Shown here piece after piece: positions 51,068-60,339 of a stretch of 64,000 nucleotides of DNA. The notes below the pieces were generated by a model that saw only the letters and a program-made list of their open reading frames with translations, searched no databases and had not been told where the DNA came from. This DNA is from Chloroflexota bacterium. GTDB taxonomy: Bacteria > Chloroflexota > Anaerolineae > SpSt-313. The stretch lies in the NCBI GenBank assembly GCA_029553955.1, contig JAKPJZ010000059.1, positions 1 to 64,000 of the forward strand. The letters run 5' to 3'. Made by a program: the position numbers and the translations under genes. Position 1 is the first letter of the stretch, and each line of letters opens with the position of its first letter.

Positions 51068-52275
51068 CGTGCGGGCTCCTCTGTCTCTGGCGCCGGTCTG
51101 CGCTTGGTGTAGGCAATCAGCAGCACAAAGACGGCCGCGGCGACGAGGAGGTCGGCCAGGATGGCGGCAAGGCCTGCCCGCGGGCCGAGTGTGCCAAAGA
51201 GCCGGCCGATCAGCCAGGGCAGGACCATGCCGCCACCGCCGGCGCCGACGAAGAACCAGCCGGCGACACGCCCGGTGAAGGCCAGGTGCCGTTCGGCCAG
51301 CGAGAGGGTGACGGCATAGATCGAGGCCATAGCCGCGCCCACCCCCAGCGTGCCCAGCCAGAGGGCTGCCATGGCATGCGGGAAGGCGAGCAGGATGGCG
51401 ACGCTGGCGATGCAGCCAGCCAGGTCGGCGGCGAGGATGGCGCGCGGGCTGAAACGGGCGCTCAGTGGGATGCCTGCCAGGCGGCCCACCGTGAACGAGC
51501 CCCAGAAGGCCGAGACCAGGTAGGCGGCGATGGTGGGGTCGCTGACGCCCATGGCCAGGGCGTAGGTGTAGATCCAACCGCCAAAGCCGACCTCGGCGCC
51601 GACGTAGAGGAAGAAAAAAGCCGCCACGAGCACCACCAGCAGCGCACTGGCCCGGCCGCTGACGGCGCCGGGCTCGGCACTGGCGCCATCAGCCGGGCTG
51701 GGCAGGCGCAGCAGCCACAGCGCCGCCGGCAGCGCGGCCAGGGCGAGCGCCCAGTAGGCCCAGGCGATGCCGCCGGTGTGCAGGGCCGCCTGGGCGACGA
51801 TGACCGGCGAGATGAACGTGCCGACGCCAAAGAACAGGTGCAGCCCATTCATAAAGGGCCCCACGCGGCCGCGGTGCACCCACACGAGGAGGGTATTGGC
51901 GCCGACGTCGATCGTGCCCTCGCTCAGGCCCAGGGCCAGCAGCAGCGCCGCGAGCAGCCACAGCCGCGGCGCCAGCGGCACGGCGGCGAGCAGCGCGGCC
52001 ATGGCCACGAGCGCGGCGGCGATGATCGGGTGGCCGTGCCGGCGGTCGTAGAGGCGGCCGCCACCGAGGGAGCCCAGCATGTAGCCCAGCGAGCGGGTAG
52101 TGAAGAGGACGCCGATCTCACCGAGGCTGGCGCCCGTCTGCGCCACGAGGCCGGGCAGCGTGGGCCCGGTGACGGCAGCGCTCAGGCCCAGGGCCACGAA
52201 GGCCAGGTAGTAGGCCGCGGTCAACGCCAACGCCGCCCGCGCAGGTTTGGCCACAGCCGGCAACGACTGATTCAT
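51064..52275 (-). CDS. MFS transporter
   Basis: A 403-residue membrane protein with about twelve segments. It has the MFS loop 2-3 motif in GYMLGSLGGGRLYDRRHGHPI and a repeat in the second half (PWLIGRLFGTLGPRAG). The substrate is unknown; it resembles FucP/bypass-type (fucose permease-like) transporters by its LSEGTIDVGANTLLVWVHR segment. The ATG at 52275 overlaps the M42 peptidase stop (ATGA), and its own stop overlaps the methyltransferase start. The three genes form one translationally coupled operon. Confidence 0.87.
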   Translation of the reverse strand: MNQSLPAVAKPARAALALTAAYYLAFVALGLSAAVTGPTLPGLVAQTGASLGEIGVLFTTRSLGYMLGSLGGGRLYDRRHGHPIIAAALVAMAALLAAVPLAPRLWLLAALLLALGLSEGTIDVGANTLLVWVHRGRVGPFMNGLHLFFGVGTFISPVIVAQAALHTGGIAWAYWALALAALPAALWLLRLPSPADGASAEPGAVSGRASALLVVLVAAFFFLYVGAEVGFGGWIYTYALAMGVSDPTIAAYLVSAFWGSFTVGRLAGIPLSARFSPRAILAADLAGCIASVAILLAFPHAMAALWLGTLGVGAAMASIYAVTLSLAERHLAFTGRVAGWFFVGAGGGGMVLPWLIGRLFGTLGPRAGLAAILADLLVAAAVFVLLIAYTKRRPAPETEEPAR

Positions 52276-53333
52276 GCACCTTCCCATGTTCTGATAAACT
52301 CGACGAGCGTGCGCAGCACGTTGTCAAAGACGGAGAGGCGCGCTACCTCGTAGCCGTGGCTGCTCTCGCGCACGTGGCCGAAGCAGGCGACGCGCGCCGC
52401 AGCCCCCGCGGCGTAGACCTGACCGGCGTCGCTAAAGGCGTGTTCGTAGACCACCGGCTGCAGCGCCGTGCCCGCGGCCTCGGCGGCCCGGCAGAGCGCG
52501 CGCAGCAGGCGCTGATCATAGTGCGTGACGGTATCCTTGCTCCAGATGCCCGGGCGGCCATCGAGCACCAGCGGGGCGCCGGGCGGGACGGGGCAGCCGT
52601 CGACGCCGACAAAGGTCTCGAGGCGTTGCGCATGGGCCAGCGCCCTGGCGCCATGGCCGCCGCACTCTTCGTGCACGGTAAAGGCGATGATGGTGGGATG
52701 GTGGGGCTGCAGGCGGCTGTGGCGCAGCTCGTCGAGCAGGCGCAGCAGGGCCACGGCGCCCATGCGGTCGTCAAAGGTCCAGGCGGCGACGAGGGGGTCG
52801 GCCGGGTCGCCGAAGAGGGTGGGGCCGCGCCCTTCGCAGAGCGGCACGGCGGTGGCGCCGGGACGTACCCCGGCGGCCGCGAGCTGCGCCGGGGTCAGGC
52901 CGGTCAGCAGCCGCGCGTCGCTCCAGGCGATGGGGCGCTCCCCCTGGGCCGCGTGCGCCGCACCAAAGGAGACGACGCCGACGACCGGCGCGCCGTCGCC
53001 CAGGACCTGCACCGGCCGTTCGCCGAGCTTCCAGGGCAAGAGCCCGCCAGAGCGGTCGATGCGGAGCGAGCCGTCGGGCTCGATGCGCGTCACTACCAGG
53101 CCGACCTCGTCGATGTGGGCGGCCAGGCACGAAAGCGGCGCGTCGGGCCGGTGGCCCTCCAGGCGCACGAGCACGTTGCCCGAGCCGTCGACCGTGGGCG
53201 CATAGCCCCAGGAGTCGAGCCGGTCGACGATGAGCTGCGCCAGCGCCTCCTCACGGCCGGAGGGGGCCGGCACGGCCAGCAGCTCCTCGAACAGGCGCAG
53301 GGCGGGATGGTCGCTAGGGTAGGCGTGCATCAT
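52272..53333 (-). CDS. M42-family aminopeptidase
   Basis: A 353-residue zinc peptidase. Metal ligands and catalytic residues are visible in AAHIDEVGLVVTRIEPDGSLR (His-Asp), WTFDDRMGAVALLRLL (Asp), FTVHEECGGHGA (Glu-Glu) and ESSHGYEVARLS (His near the C-terminus). The PDZ-like insertion of M42 enzymes lies between. These cobalt/zinc aminopeptidases (TET/glucanase family) trim peptides in large cytosolic shells. It is first of the coupled operon with the MFS and methyltransferase genes. Confidence 0.9.
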   Translation of the reverse strand: MMHAYPSDHPALRLFEELLAVPAPSGREEALAQLIVDRLDSWGYAPTVDGSGNVLVRLEGHRPDAPLSCLAAHIDEVGLVVTRIEPDGSLRIDRSGGLLPWKLGERPVQVLGDGAPVVGVVSFGAAHAAQGERPIAWSDARLLTGLTPAQLAAAGVRPGATAVPLCEGRGPTLFGDPADPLVAAWTFDDRMGAVALLRLLDELRHSRLQPHHPTIIAFTVHEECGGHGARALAHAQRLETFVGVDGCPVPPGAPLVLDGRPGIWSKDTVTHYDQRLLRALCRAAEAAGTALQPVVYEHAFSDAGQVYAAGAAARVACFGHVRESSHGYEVARLSVFDNVLRTLVEFIRTWEGA

Positions 53334-53454
53334 CGCGCTCCTCTCGGCCAGCCACGTGCAGGCCAGATGCCTGGACTATACCCCGTCTGCTGTCGCCAGG
53401 CAAACGAGACGGCGCGGCCGGGCGCACCCAGAATCGCCTATGATCGACGGGTTT

Positions 53455-53516
53455 GATCACCACGAAGGGCACAAAGGGGGCAAGGACGGCACCCAAAGCC
53501 CTTTGTGGTTCAAAAG
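53455..53516. repeat. Gene-end hairpin of the ACCACGAAGGGCACAAAGG type
   Basis: ACCACGAAGGGCACAAAG and the mirror CTTTGTGGTTCA around GGGGCAAGGACGGCACC. Another member of the periodic class. Confidence 0.6.
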
Positions 53517-53605
53517 CCCACGGTTCTCTGGGAATGGGGGTGGCGGCGCTTGACCTGGGCGCGGGAATTTGCTACCATACAGAGGGTTCACAAGGGGATG
53601 GCGCG

Positions 53606-54001
53606 ATGGGCAAAAAGCCGTGGTTGCACAAGATGACCCTCGAGCAGTTGATCGCCGTGGCGGCCGTCGCCATTTCGGCGGTCTTTTTGCTGGCCTTTGG
53701 TGGGCAGATTGTCGAGGTCTACCGCCTGCGGACGGCGCTGGCCGGCGCCGACGGCCGCCTGGCGCAGCTCCAGGCCGAAGAGGCTGCGCTGCAGGCCACG
53801 CGCACCTACGTGCAGTCCGACGAGTACGCGGAAAAAGTGGCGCGCGAAGAGCTGAACAAGATCCGCCCGGGCGACCGGCGCACTATCCTCGTGCCCCGCG
53901 CGGCGCCCGAGCCGACCCCCACGCCGGCTGCGGCGCCCGAGCAAGCCCCGGCCCTGACCTCGTACCTCGGCGAGTGGTGGCAGGTCTTTTTCGGAGAGTG
54001 A
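53606..54001 (+). CDS. FtsB/DivIC-like septum protein
   Basis: A 131-residue bitopic membrane protein. A short cytoplasmic tail is followed by a membrane helix (LIAVAAVAISAVFLLAFGG), a coiled coil (VYRLRTALAGADGRLAQLQAEEAALQ), then SDEYAEKVAREELNKIRPGDRRTIL, the DivIC/FtsB signature, and a Pro-rich tail ending in LGEWWQVFFGE. The protein bridges FtsL and FtsQ/DivIB in the divisome. It starts at the ATG at 53606 after AAGGGG. The tRNA gene follows 46 bp later. Confidence 0.85.
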   Translation: MGKKPWLHKMTLEQLIAVAAVAISAVFLLAFGGQIVEVYRLRTALAGADGRLAQLQAEEAALQATRTYVQSDEYAEKVAREELNKIRPGDRRTILVPRAAPEPTPTPAAAPEQAPALTSYLGEWWQVFFGE

Positions 54002-54047
54002 TTGCGTTTGACGGAACAAGGCGTCTGTGCTATACTGTCTCCCACGT

Positions 54048-54119
54048 TGCGGGGTGGAGCAGCGGCAGCTCGTTGGGCTCATAACCCAAAGGTCCCAGGT
54101 TCGAATCCTGGCCCCGCTA
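54048..54119 (+). tRNA. Initiator tRNA-fMet (CAT)
   Basis: A cloverleaf is visible. The acceptor is TGCGGGG/CCCCGCT with a T-T mismatch at the first pair, the D-arm contains GGAGCAGC, the anticodon loop is CTCATAA between GGG and CCC, and the T-arm is CCAGGTTCGAATCCTGG. The unpaired 1:72 end and the three consecutive G-C pairs under the anticodon loop are the two hallmarks of the bacterial initiator. The discriminator is A; CCA is not fully encoded. Confidence 0.93.
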
Positions 54120-54147
54120 CCTCGAACGGCAGTGCACTGCCGCAGGA

Positions 54148-54185
54148 AACCGGCCAAGAGGCATTCAGCCTCTCGGCCGGTTTTT
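54148..54185 (+). terminator. Strong intrinsic terminator after tRNA-fMet
   Basis: AACCGGCC-AAGAGGC, loop ATTCA, GCCTCT-CGGCCGGTT, then TTTTT (GGTTTTTGA). A stem of about 14 pairs with a U-run. Confidence 0.9.
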
Positions 54186-54255
54186 GATTCCGGCCGCGAG
54201 CGACCCTCATCCCTCCCCCGAACCTTAAATCTCATGCACATCTGCCACCAACCTA

Positions 54256-54284
54256 TTGACAAATGTGAGCACTCGTGCTAAAAT
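54256..54284 (+). promoter_or_regulatory. Consensus promoter of the E1/BMC operon with embedded operator
   Basis: TTGACA, 17 bp, TAAAAT. The spacer contains the inverted repeat GAGCAC-TC-GTGCT (AGCAC/GTGCT), placed to block RNA polymerase if bound by a repressor. A leader of about 80 bases contains ATGCACA / TGTGCAT halves at 54287 and 54318. Confidence 0.8.
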
Positions 54285-54368
54285 GCAGATGCACAAAGGA
54301 TACTGTATCATTCACACATGTGCATTCATGCCACCTGACACCTGGTCCGCTCGGGATAGGGGACTGAG

Positions 54369-56450
54369 ATGCCGCACACGACCCACATCGAACCGGCGCC
54401 CGCGCCTGTTGACGGTCTCTCCGCAGAGCTGTTGAGCGAGATCTACTACAAGATGCTGCTGACTCGCGCCTTTGAGGAGGCCGCCTGGCAACAGTACGGC
54501 CTGGGCAAGGTGCACGGCACGATGCACCTGTGCGTGGGCCAGGAAGGGGTCGGCATCGGCGCCATTGCCGCGCTGCGCGCCGATGACTATATCGTCTCCA
54601 CGCACCGGGGGCATGCGCACGCCATCGGCAAGGGGCAGGACGTGCGCGAGATGATGGCCGAACTGCTGGGCAAGGAGACCGGCGTCTGCCGCGGCCGCGG
54701 CGGCTCGATGCACATGGCCGACCTCTCGCTGGGCAGCCTGGGCGCCAACGGCGTGGTGAGCGGTGGCCTGCCGCTGTCGGTAGGCGCCGGCCTGGCGCTC
54801 AAACTGCGACAGGAGGACCGGGTCGTCCTCTGCTTCTTTGGCGATGGCGCGTCGAACGAGGGCAATTTCCACGAGAGCCTGAACCTGGCGTCGGTGTGGA
54901 AGCTGCCGGTCATCTTTCTCTGCGAGAACAACCAGTACGGCATGTCGATGCCGCTGCACGGGGGCATGAACGCGGCCAGCATCGCCGACCGCGCCGTGGC
55001 CTACGGCATACCCGGCCGGCAGATCGACGGCATGGACGCCCTGGCCGTCTACGCGGCGGTGCAGGCCGCGGCGGCGCACGCCCGCGCGGGCAACGGCCCG
55101 GTGCTGATCGATGCCCTCACCTACCGCTACCTCGGCCACTCCAAGAGCGATAAGCAACTCTACCGCAGCAAAGAAGAGATCGAGGCCTGGAAGAAGAAGG
55201 ATGCCATCAAGCGCCTCGAGCGCTACCTGGTCGAAACGGGCGCGCTGACCGAAGAGGGCACGCAGGTGCTGCAGGCGCGGGCCGAGGCGGCCATCGAGGA
55301 GGCCATCGCCTACGGCGACGCCGGGCCGGAGCCCTCACCGGAGCACCTGACCGACGATGTGTACGTGGTCGAGCCCGACGTGGCGGCCGCGCCCGAGCGG
55401 GTGGCGCCGGCCTGGGCGCGGCGGACTTTTGGGCCCGACGTGCCGGTCAACCCACCTGCGGGCACCCGCGAGATCACCTATTCGGAGGCGCTGCGCGAGG
55501 CGATGGCCCAGGCCCTGGCCGGCGACCCGCGGGTGTTCCTGCTGGGCGAGGATATCGGCGTGTACGGCGGCGCCTTTGGCGTGACGAAGGACCTGGTGCA
55601 CGAATTCGGGCCAGACCGGGTGCGCGATACGCCCATCTCGGAGAACGCCATTATCGGCACGGCGGTGGGGTCGGCAGTGCTCGGCATGCGGCCGGTCGCC
55701 GAGATGCAGTTCATGGACTTTATCACCCTGGGCATGGAGCAGACCGTCCTCCAGGGCGCCAAGATCCGCTACATGTTCGGCGGCAAGGCGTCGGTGCCGG
55801 TGGTGGTGCGGCTGCCGGCGGGGTCGGGCACGGGCGCGGCCGCCCAGCACTGCGAGAGCCTGGAGTCGTGGTTCCTTAGCGTGCCCGGCGTCAAGATTGT
55901 GGCCCCGGCGACGCCCTACGACGCCAAGGGCATGCTGCTGGCTGCGATGGCCGACAACAACCTGGTGCTCTTTGTCGAGAACAAGCTGCTCTACAAGTCG
56001 CGCGGGCCGGTGCCCGTCGAGCCCTACATCGTCCCCCTGGGGCGTGCTGCCGTGCGCCGTGAGGGCTCGAGCGTGACGGTCGTCGCCACCTCGATCATGG
56101 TGCCGCGCGCCCTCGAGGCGGCCACGACGCTGGCCGCCGAGGGCATCGAGCTAGAGGTGATTGACCTGCGCTCGCTCAAGCCGTACGACGCGCCGGCGCT
56201 CATCGCATCGGTGCAACGGACGGGGCGGCTGCTGGTGGTGCACGAGGCCCCGCTGATCGGTGGGTTCGGCGGCGAGATCGCAGCAATGATCGCCGAGAGC
56301 CCAGCCTTTGCCTACCTCGAAGCGCCCATCGTGCGGCTCGGCGGCGCCGATGTGCCCATCCCATACAACCCCAGGCTCGAAAAGGCGGCCGTCCCGCAGG
56401 TCCAGGATATCGTGGCCGCGGCGCGCAAGCTCGCCAAGGCAGAGCTGTAG
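54369..56450 (+). CDS. Fused 2-oxoacid dehydrogenase E1 (alpha-beta), TPP-dependent
   Basis: A 693-residue protein. Residues 1 to about 325 are E1 alpha: [41 protein letters not shown] (catalytic His), and the TPP/Mg motif [17 protein letters not shown]...CENN. Residues about 365-693 are E1 beta: [57 protein letters not shown] (His of the active site) and [20 protein letters not shown]. The two halves are separate genes in most bacteria. The substrate is likely pyruvate, acetoin or a related 2-oxo compound; the acetoin/PDH type cannot be told apart here. The E2 gene follows, then microcompartment shell genes, so its product acyl-CoA may feed that system. No E3 gene is present. Confidence 0.93.
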   Translation: MPHTTHIEPAPAPVDGLSAELLSEIYYKMLLTRAFEEAAWQQYGLGKVHGTMHLCVGQEGVGIGAIAALRADDYIVSTHRGHAHAIGKGQDVREMMAELLGKETGVCRGRGGSMHMADLSLGSLGANGVVSGGLPLSVGAGLALKLRQEDRVVLCFFGDGASNEGNFHESLNLASVWKLPVIFLCENNQYGMSMPLHGGMNAASIADRAVAYGIPGRQIDGMDALAVYAAVQAAAAHARAGNGPVLIDALTYRYLGHSKSDKQLYRSKEEIEAWKKKDAIKRLERYLVETGALTEEGTQVLQARAEAAIEEAIAYGDAGPEPSPEHLTDDVYVVEPDVAAAPERVAPAWARRTFGPDVPVNPPAGTREITYSEALREAMAQALAGDPRVFLLGEDIGVYGGAFGVTKDLVHEFGPDRVRDTPISENAIIGTAVGSAVLGMRPVAEMQFMDFITLGMEQTVLQGAKIRYMFGGKASVPVVVRLPAGSGTGAAAQHCESLESWFLSVPGVKIVAPATPYDAKGMLLAAMADNNLVLFVENKLLYKSRGPVPVEPYIVPLGRAAVRREGSSVTVVATSIMVPRALEAATTLAAEGIELEVIDLRSLKPYDAPALIASVQRTGRLLVVHEAPLIGGFGGEIAAMIAESPAFAYLEAPIVRLGGADVPIPYNPRLEKAAVPQVQDIVAAARKLAKAEL

Positions 56451-56650
56451 CACAAAGCTGTTCCGGCGGTACTCAGTCTCTTTGAGCATCGATCGGCCTG
56501 TTGGCGCAAAATGCCACGTGGTGGCAACCGGCTTGCACGCTACGCGTTACCCCTGGCTCAGAGCCGGATGGCGGCAACGCATATGGCCTGGCTATCACCA
56601 GGATGCTGAGGGCGACACGTGTCCTCTGCGACAGGCTGCTAGGCTACCTG

Positions 56651-56733
56651 GTAGTCCATCGCACTGGTCTTGATGGGCGTAGCCTAGCCCCTTGTGGGCG
56701 TCGTAGCCCATCAAAACCAGCGCGACGGACTAC
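56651..56733. repeat. 83 nt imperfect hairpin with GTAGCCTAGCCCC core
   Basis: Arms TAGTCCATCGCACTGGTCTT and mirror (three mismatches) enclose CGTAGCCTAGCCCCTTGTGG-GCGTCGTAG. It lies between the E1 and E2 genes, so the transcript may be attenuated or processed there. The rest of the 344 bp gap has no gene. Confidence 0.75.
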
Positions 56734-56794
56734 TAGTCTACACGATTACTTGATGTTCCAGTAGGATGACAACGGCACTCTGTGGGGATCAGCC

Positions 56795-58171
56795 ATGCCA
56801 ACACCTGTGTACATGCCCAAGTTCGAGATGACCCAGGAAACGGGACAGGTCGTCGCCTGGCTCAAAAAAGAGGGCGACCAGGTCGAAAAGGGCGAGCCGC
56901 TCCTGCAAGTAGAGACCGACAAGGCCATCCTCGACGTCGAAGCGCCCGCGACAGGGACCCTGGCCGCCATCAGCGCGCAGCGGGGGCAGGTGGTCCCGAT
57001 TGGCACTGCGATCGCCTATATCCTCAAGCCTGGCGAGTCGCTGGGTTCCTCCTCTCAGGCAGAGACGGTGGCGGGGCCGTCTCTGCCTGAACCACACCGT
57101 GCCGGCGCACCGGCGCTGGCCCCTGACGACCGCCGCCAAGCCAGGCCGACGCCGCTGGCCGCCCGCCTCGCCGCGAGCGAAGGGGTCGACCTGCAGGGCA
57201 TTGCCGGGACCGGCCCCGGCGGGCGCATCAGCCGCGCCGACGTAGAGACCGCCATGGCGGCGGCCGCTGAGGGCCACGACGGCAGCGTGCGCGCCGTCCC
57301 CGCGGCGCGCCGGCTCGCCAGGGAACTGGGCATCGATCTGCGCGCAGTGCGGGGCAGCGGGCCGGATGGGCGCATCCAGTCGGCCGATGTGGCGCGCGCG
57401 CTCACCGCACAGCGGCTCGACCAGGCGCCGGTCGCACCGGCCCAGCCTACAGCCGCAGCGCCAGCCGCCGGCGGCATCCCCGTACGGCGGGCCGTGCCGC
57501 TGACGAACATCCGCCGCGTCATCGTCGAACGCATGACGGCGAGCGTGCGCGAAGCACCCCAGTTCACCGTGACCGTGGACGCCGACATGGAGCGCGCACT
57601 CGGCGTCGTCGCCGACCTGAAGGCCGCCGCGGGCGATGGCAGCCCCAAGGTCACCCTGACGGCCCTGTTGGTCAAGGCCTGCGCTTGGGCCCTGCGCCGG
57701 CATCCGGAGGCCAATGCCTCGTTCCAAGGCGACGGCATCGTCGAGTGGGGCGAGGTCAACGTGGGCGTGGCGACGGCCGTCGACCAGGGGCTGATCGTGC
57801 CGGTGCTGCACCGCGCCGACCAGCTCGGGCTGCGGGGCATCGCGGCGCAGCTCGCCGAGCTGACCGCGCGGGCGCGCGAAGGCAAGGCCAGGCTCGACGA
57901 CCTCCAGGGAGGGACCTTTACCGTCTCTAACCTGGGCATGTTCGGCATCGACCGCTTCACCGCCATTCTCAACCCGCCGCAGGCGGCTATCCTGGCGGTG
58001 GGCCGGGTGGCGAAGCGGGCCGAGGTGATGGATGGCGACAGGGTCGAAATCCGGCCCATGGCAGCGTTGGCCCTGACGGCGGACCACCGGGTGCTGGATG
58101 GTGCGACTGCCGCGCGCTTCCTGGCCACGGTGCAGCGCGCGCTGGAGCACCCCGGCGTGTTGCTCGAATAG
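56795..58171 (+). CDS. Dihydrolipoamide acyltransferase E2 with two E3/E1-binding domains
   Basis: A 458-residue protein. The lipoyl domain (1-80) has its Lys in VETDKAILDVEAP (about 42). Two peripheral-subunit-binding domains follow, RPTPLAARLAASEGVDLQGI...GRISRADV (about 110-150) and AVPAARRLARELGIDLRAV...GRIQSADV (about 165-205), separated by Ala/Pro linkers. The catalytic domain has NIRRVIVERMTASVREAPQFT and ends with the active-site HRVLDG (ALTADHRVLDGATAARFL, His near 430). E2 moves the acyl group from E1 to CoA. Doubling the binding domain is unusual for a bacterial E2. It is 16 bp before the TIM-barrel gene, in the same operon. Confidence 0.93.
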   Translation: MPTPVYMPKFEMTQETGQVVAWLKKEGDQVEKGEPLLQVETDKAILDVEAPATGTLAAISAQRGQVVPIGTAIAYILKPGESLGSSSQAETVAGPSLPEPHRAGAPALAPDDRRQARPTPLAARLAASEGVDLQGIAGTGPGGRISRADVETAMAAAAEGHDGSVRAVPAARRLARELGIDLRAVRGSGPDGRIQSADVARALTAQRLDQAPVAPAQPTAAAPAAGGIPVRRAVPLTNIRRVIVERMTASVREAPQFTVTVDADMERALGVVADLKAAAGDGSPKVTLTALLVKACAWALRRHPEANASFQGDGIVEWGEVNVGVATAVDQGLIVPVLHRADQLGLRGIAAQLAELTARAREGKARLDDLQGGTFTVSNLGMFGIDRFTAILNPPQAAILAVGRVAKRAEVMDGDRVEIRPMAALALTADHRVLDGATAARFLATVQRALEHPGVLLE

Positions 58172-58187
58172 GATTGGTGAGGGACCC

Positions 58188-59279
58188 ATGACTGTGCCCA
58201 TGCTCCAGATCGCAATGGACTATATCGCACTGCCGCCCGCGCTGGCGATGGCCGTCAAGGTCGCGCCCGAGGTCGATATCATCGAAATCGGCACCCCCCT
58301 CTGCAAGGCGGTGGGGTTGGACGCGATCCGCGCCATGCGCGAGCTGGTGGGCCCCGACAAGCTGATCCTGGCCGATTTCAAGAGCCCCGACGTCGGCGGC
58401 CTGGAGGCCAAGATGGCCTTCGACGCCGGGGCCGATATGATGACCGTGATCGGCGGCGCAGCGCTGGCGACGGTGGAGTCGGCCCTGGCCGTGGCCAAAG
58501 AGGCCAAAAAAGAGATGCTGATGGAGCTGACCGGCGTGCGCGACATTCTGGCACGCGCCCGCGAGTGGCGACAGATCGGCGTCGAGCGCATGGTGTATCA
58601 CCGCGGCTGGGATGAGCAGGCCTTCTCGCGGCAGTGGGTCGAGGAAGACCGTGCCATCGTCCACCAGCTCATCGACATGGGCTTCAAGGTCACGGTGACG
58701 GGCGGCATCACCAAGCCGCTGCTCGCCTTCTTCCAGCCGCTGCCCGTGTCGGTGGTCATTTGTGGCCGCGGCATCCGCGAGACGCCCGACCCCAGGCAGG
58801 CGGCGCACGAGTTCCGCGCGGAGATGCAGCGGCTGTGGGGCCATGGCGGCGCCGGCGGGTTGGCGCCCTGCTATCCGGGCGGCAAGGTGGCCGGCAACAC
58901 GGCGGCCGAGAATGCGGCTAAGGCGCTGCGCTGGGGCCTGAGCGAGATGGGCCTGATGCTCACCGTCGACGGCAACGGCTGCCCGGGCTGCGACTCGCCG
59001 CAGCGCTTCTGCTGGGGCAGCCGGGTGGAGGTGGCCGCGCCGGCCGGGGTCCACGCCGGCGACGTGGTGGCCAGGATCGCCGAGGGCTACGGGCATACGC
59101 CGGCGGTGACGCGCGGCAGCAACCACAGCTTTGTGCTGGACCCGGCGCAACTGCCGCACTGCACGCCGAATGAGGTGCTCGAACTGCTGCGGGCCACGGG
59201 TCAGGCCCTGCGCGCGCTGGGATGCACCGTCGATATTGCAGCGGGCATCGCCGTCGCGGAGAGTATTCTGCGGAGTTAG
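58188..59279 (+). CDS. HUMPS-type TIM barrel (hexulose-6-phosphate synthase/KGPDC-like) with novel C-terminal extension
   Basis: A 363-residue protein. Residues 1 to about 215 are the OMPDC suprafamily barrel: LQIAMDYIALPPALAM, VDIIEIGTPLCKAVG, the D-x-K-x-x-D-like LILADFKSPDVGGLEAKMAFDAGADMMTV, MVYHRGWDEQAF and VTVTGGITKPLLAFF. This is the HPS (formaldehyde + ribulose-5-P) or 3-keto-L-gulonate-6-P decarboxylase family; which one cannot be read directly. The extra 150 residues (about 216-363) hold a Cys-rich GNGCPGCDSPQRFCWGSR and LRATGQALRALGCTVDIAAGIA and match no domain I recognise. It lies in the microcompartment operon and may be cargo. Confidence 0.8.
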   Translation: MTVPMLQIAMDYIALPPALAMAVKVAPEVDIIEIGTPLCKAVGLDAIRAMRELVGPDKLILADFKSPDVGGLEAKMAFDAGADMMTVIGGAALATVESALAVAKEAKKEMLMELTGVRDILARAREWRQIGVERMVYHRGWDEQAFSRQWVEEDRAIVHQLIDMGFKVTVTGGITKPLLAFFQPLPVSVVICGRGIRETPDPRQAAHEFRAEMQRLWGHGGAGGLAPCYPGGKVAGNTAAENAAKALRWGLSEMGLMLTVDGNGCPGCDSPQRFCWGSRVEVAAPAGVHAGDVVARIAEGYGHTPAVTRGSNHSFVLDPAQLPHCTPNEVLELLRATGQALRALGCTVDIAAGIAVAESILRS

Positions 59280-59373
59280 CTGTCTGACTGGGATTGGCTG
59301 AGCTCGCAACCGGTTTCACGCTTCGCTCCAGCCCGGTTCGGGACCTTGGGAAACGCGCACTGCAGGAGGGAGA

Positions 59374-59694
59374 ATGGCTCAGACACACGTGCAGATGACG
59401 GCATTGGGCATGGTCGAGACCCGCGGACTGGTGGCCTCCATCGAGGCGGCCGACGCCATGAGCAAGGTGGCGTACGTGCAGCTCGTGGCGCAAGAGGAGA
59501 TCGGCGGCGGGTACGTGACGATCTTTGTGCGCGGCGAGGTGGGCGCGGTTCAGGCCGCGGTCGATGCCGGAGTGGCGGCGGCCAAGCGCGCGGGCGAGCT
59601 GGTGACGGCGCACGTCATCGCCCGGCCGCACGCGCTCACCGAGAAGCTGCTGCCCTCGGGCCAGGCCAAGATCGTCAGGCCGCTGGCAGACTGA
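59374..59694 (+). CDS. BMC-H microcompartment shell protein, copy 1
   Basis: A 106-residue hexameric shell protein of the PduA/EutM/CcmK type: [52 protein letters not shown] and [10 protein letters not shown]. The length and the single BMC domain fit BMC-H. The hexamer forms facets with a central pore. GGAGGGAGA precedes the ATG. It begins the shell-protein block. Confidence 0.93.
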   Translation: MAQTHVQMTALGMVETRGLVASIEAADAMSKVAYVQLVAQEEIGGGYVTIFVRGEVGAVQAAVDAGVAAAKRAGELVTAHVIARPHALTEKLLPSGQAKIVRPLAD

Positions 59695-59706
59695 GAGGGC
59701 TGAACT

Positions 59707-60339
59707 ATGGACCTCAGGACTTTTGTGCTCATCGACTCCATGCAGCCGCAGTACGCCGCGCTGACGGGCATCCTGCTGCAGGGCGATACGCCGGTCGAAG
59801 GGATGGCGGAGGTCTTTATGGAGCTGGCGCCGGCGAGCGATGTGTACGAGGCGCTCGACGCGGCGCTCAAGACCAGCGACGTCCGGCCGGGGCTGCTGCG
59901 CGTGGAGCGCGAGTACGGCACGCTCGAAATCCACGGCTTTTACCAGGAAGGCGTGATCGTGGCGGGCCGCCAATCCTTGGCCAAGTTCGGGCTGACCGAG
60001 GCCGACCGCTGGAAGCCCGAGGTCGTGTCGGTCAAGACGGTGACCGGGGTCGATGCCTGGCAGGCGCAGTTGGTGAACCAGGCCAGCCGCGGGGGGCTCT
60101 TGCTGCGCGGGCAGACGCTGTGCGTGATCGAGGTGGCGCCGGCGGGCTATGTGATGCTGGCGGCCAACGAAGCCGAGAAGGCGGCCGAGATCACCCTCGT
60201 GCACTACCAGCCCTCGGGCAAGTTCGGGCGGCTGTACATCGCCGGCACGGAGTCGGCCGTGCGGGTGGCGCGCGACGCGGCGGTGACGGCGATCAACAGC
60301 CTGCCAGGGCTGAAGGCCGCCGGCCGGGGGGGCGCGTAA
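59707..60339 (+). CDS. BMC-T tandem-domain shell protein
   Basis: A 210-residue protein consisting of two BMC folds. The first is divergent (TFVLIDSMQPQYAALTGILLQG...VFMELAPASDVYEALDAALK) and the second recognisable (CVIEVAPAGYVMLAANEAEKAAEITLVHYQPSGKFGRLYIAGTESAVRVARDAAVTAIN). BMC-T trimers fill facet positions and often carry a gated or metal-bearing pore. It is 12 bp after BMC-H and abuts the next gene. Confidence 0.85.
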   Translation: MDLRTFVLIDSMQPQYAALTGILLQGDTPVEGMAEVFMELAPASDVYEALDAALKTSDVRPGLLRVEREYGTLEIHGFYQEGVIVAGRQSLAKFGLTEADRWKPEVVSVKTVTGVDAWQAQLVNQASRGGLLLRGQTLCVIEVAPAGYVMLAANEAEKAAEITLVHYQPSGKFGRLYIAGTESAVRVARDAAVTAINSLPGLKAAGRGGA

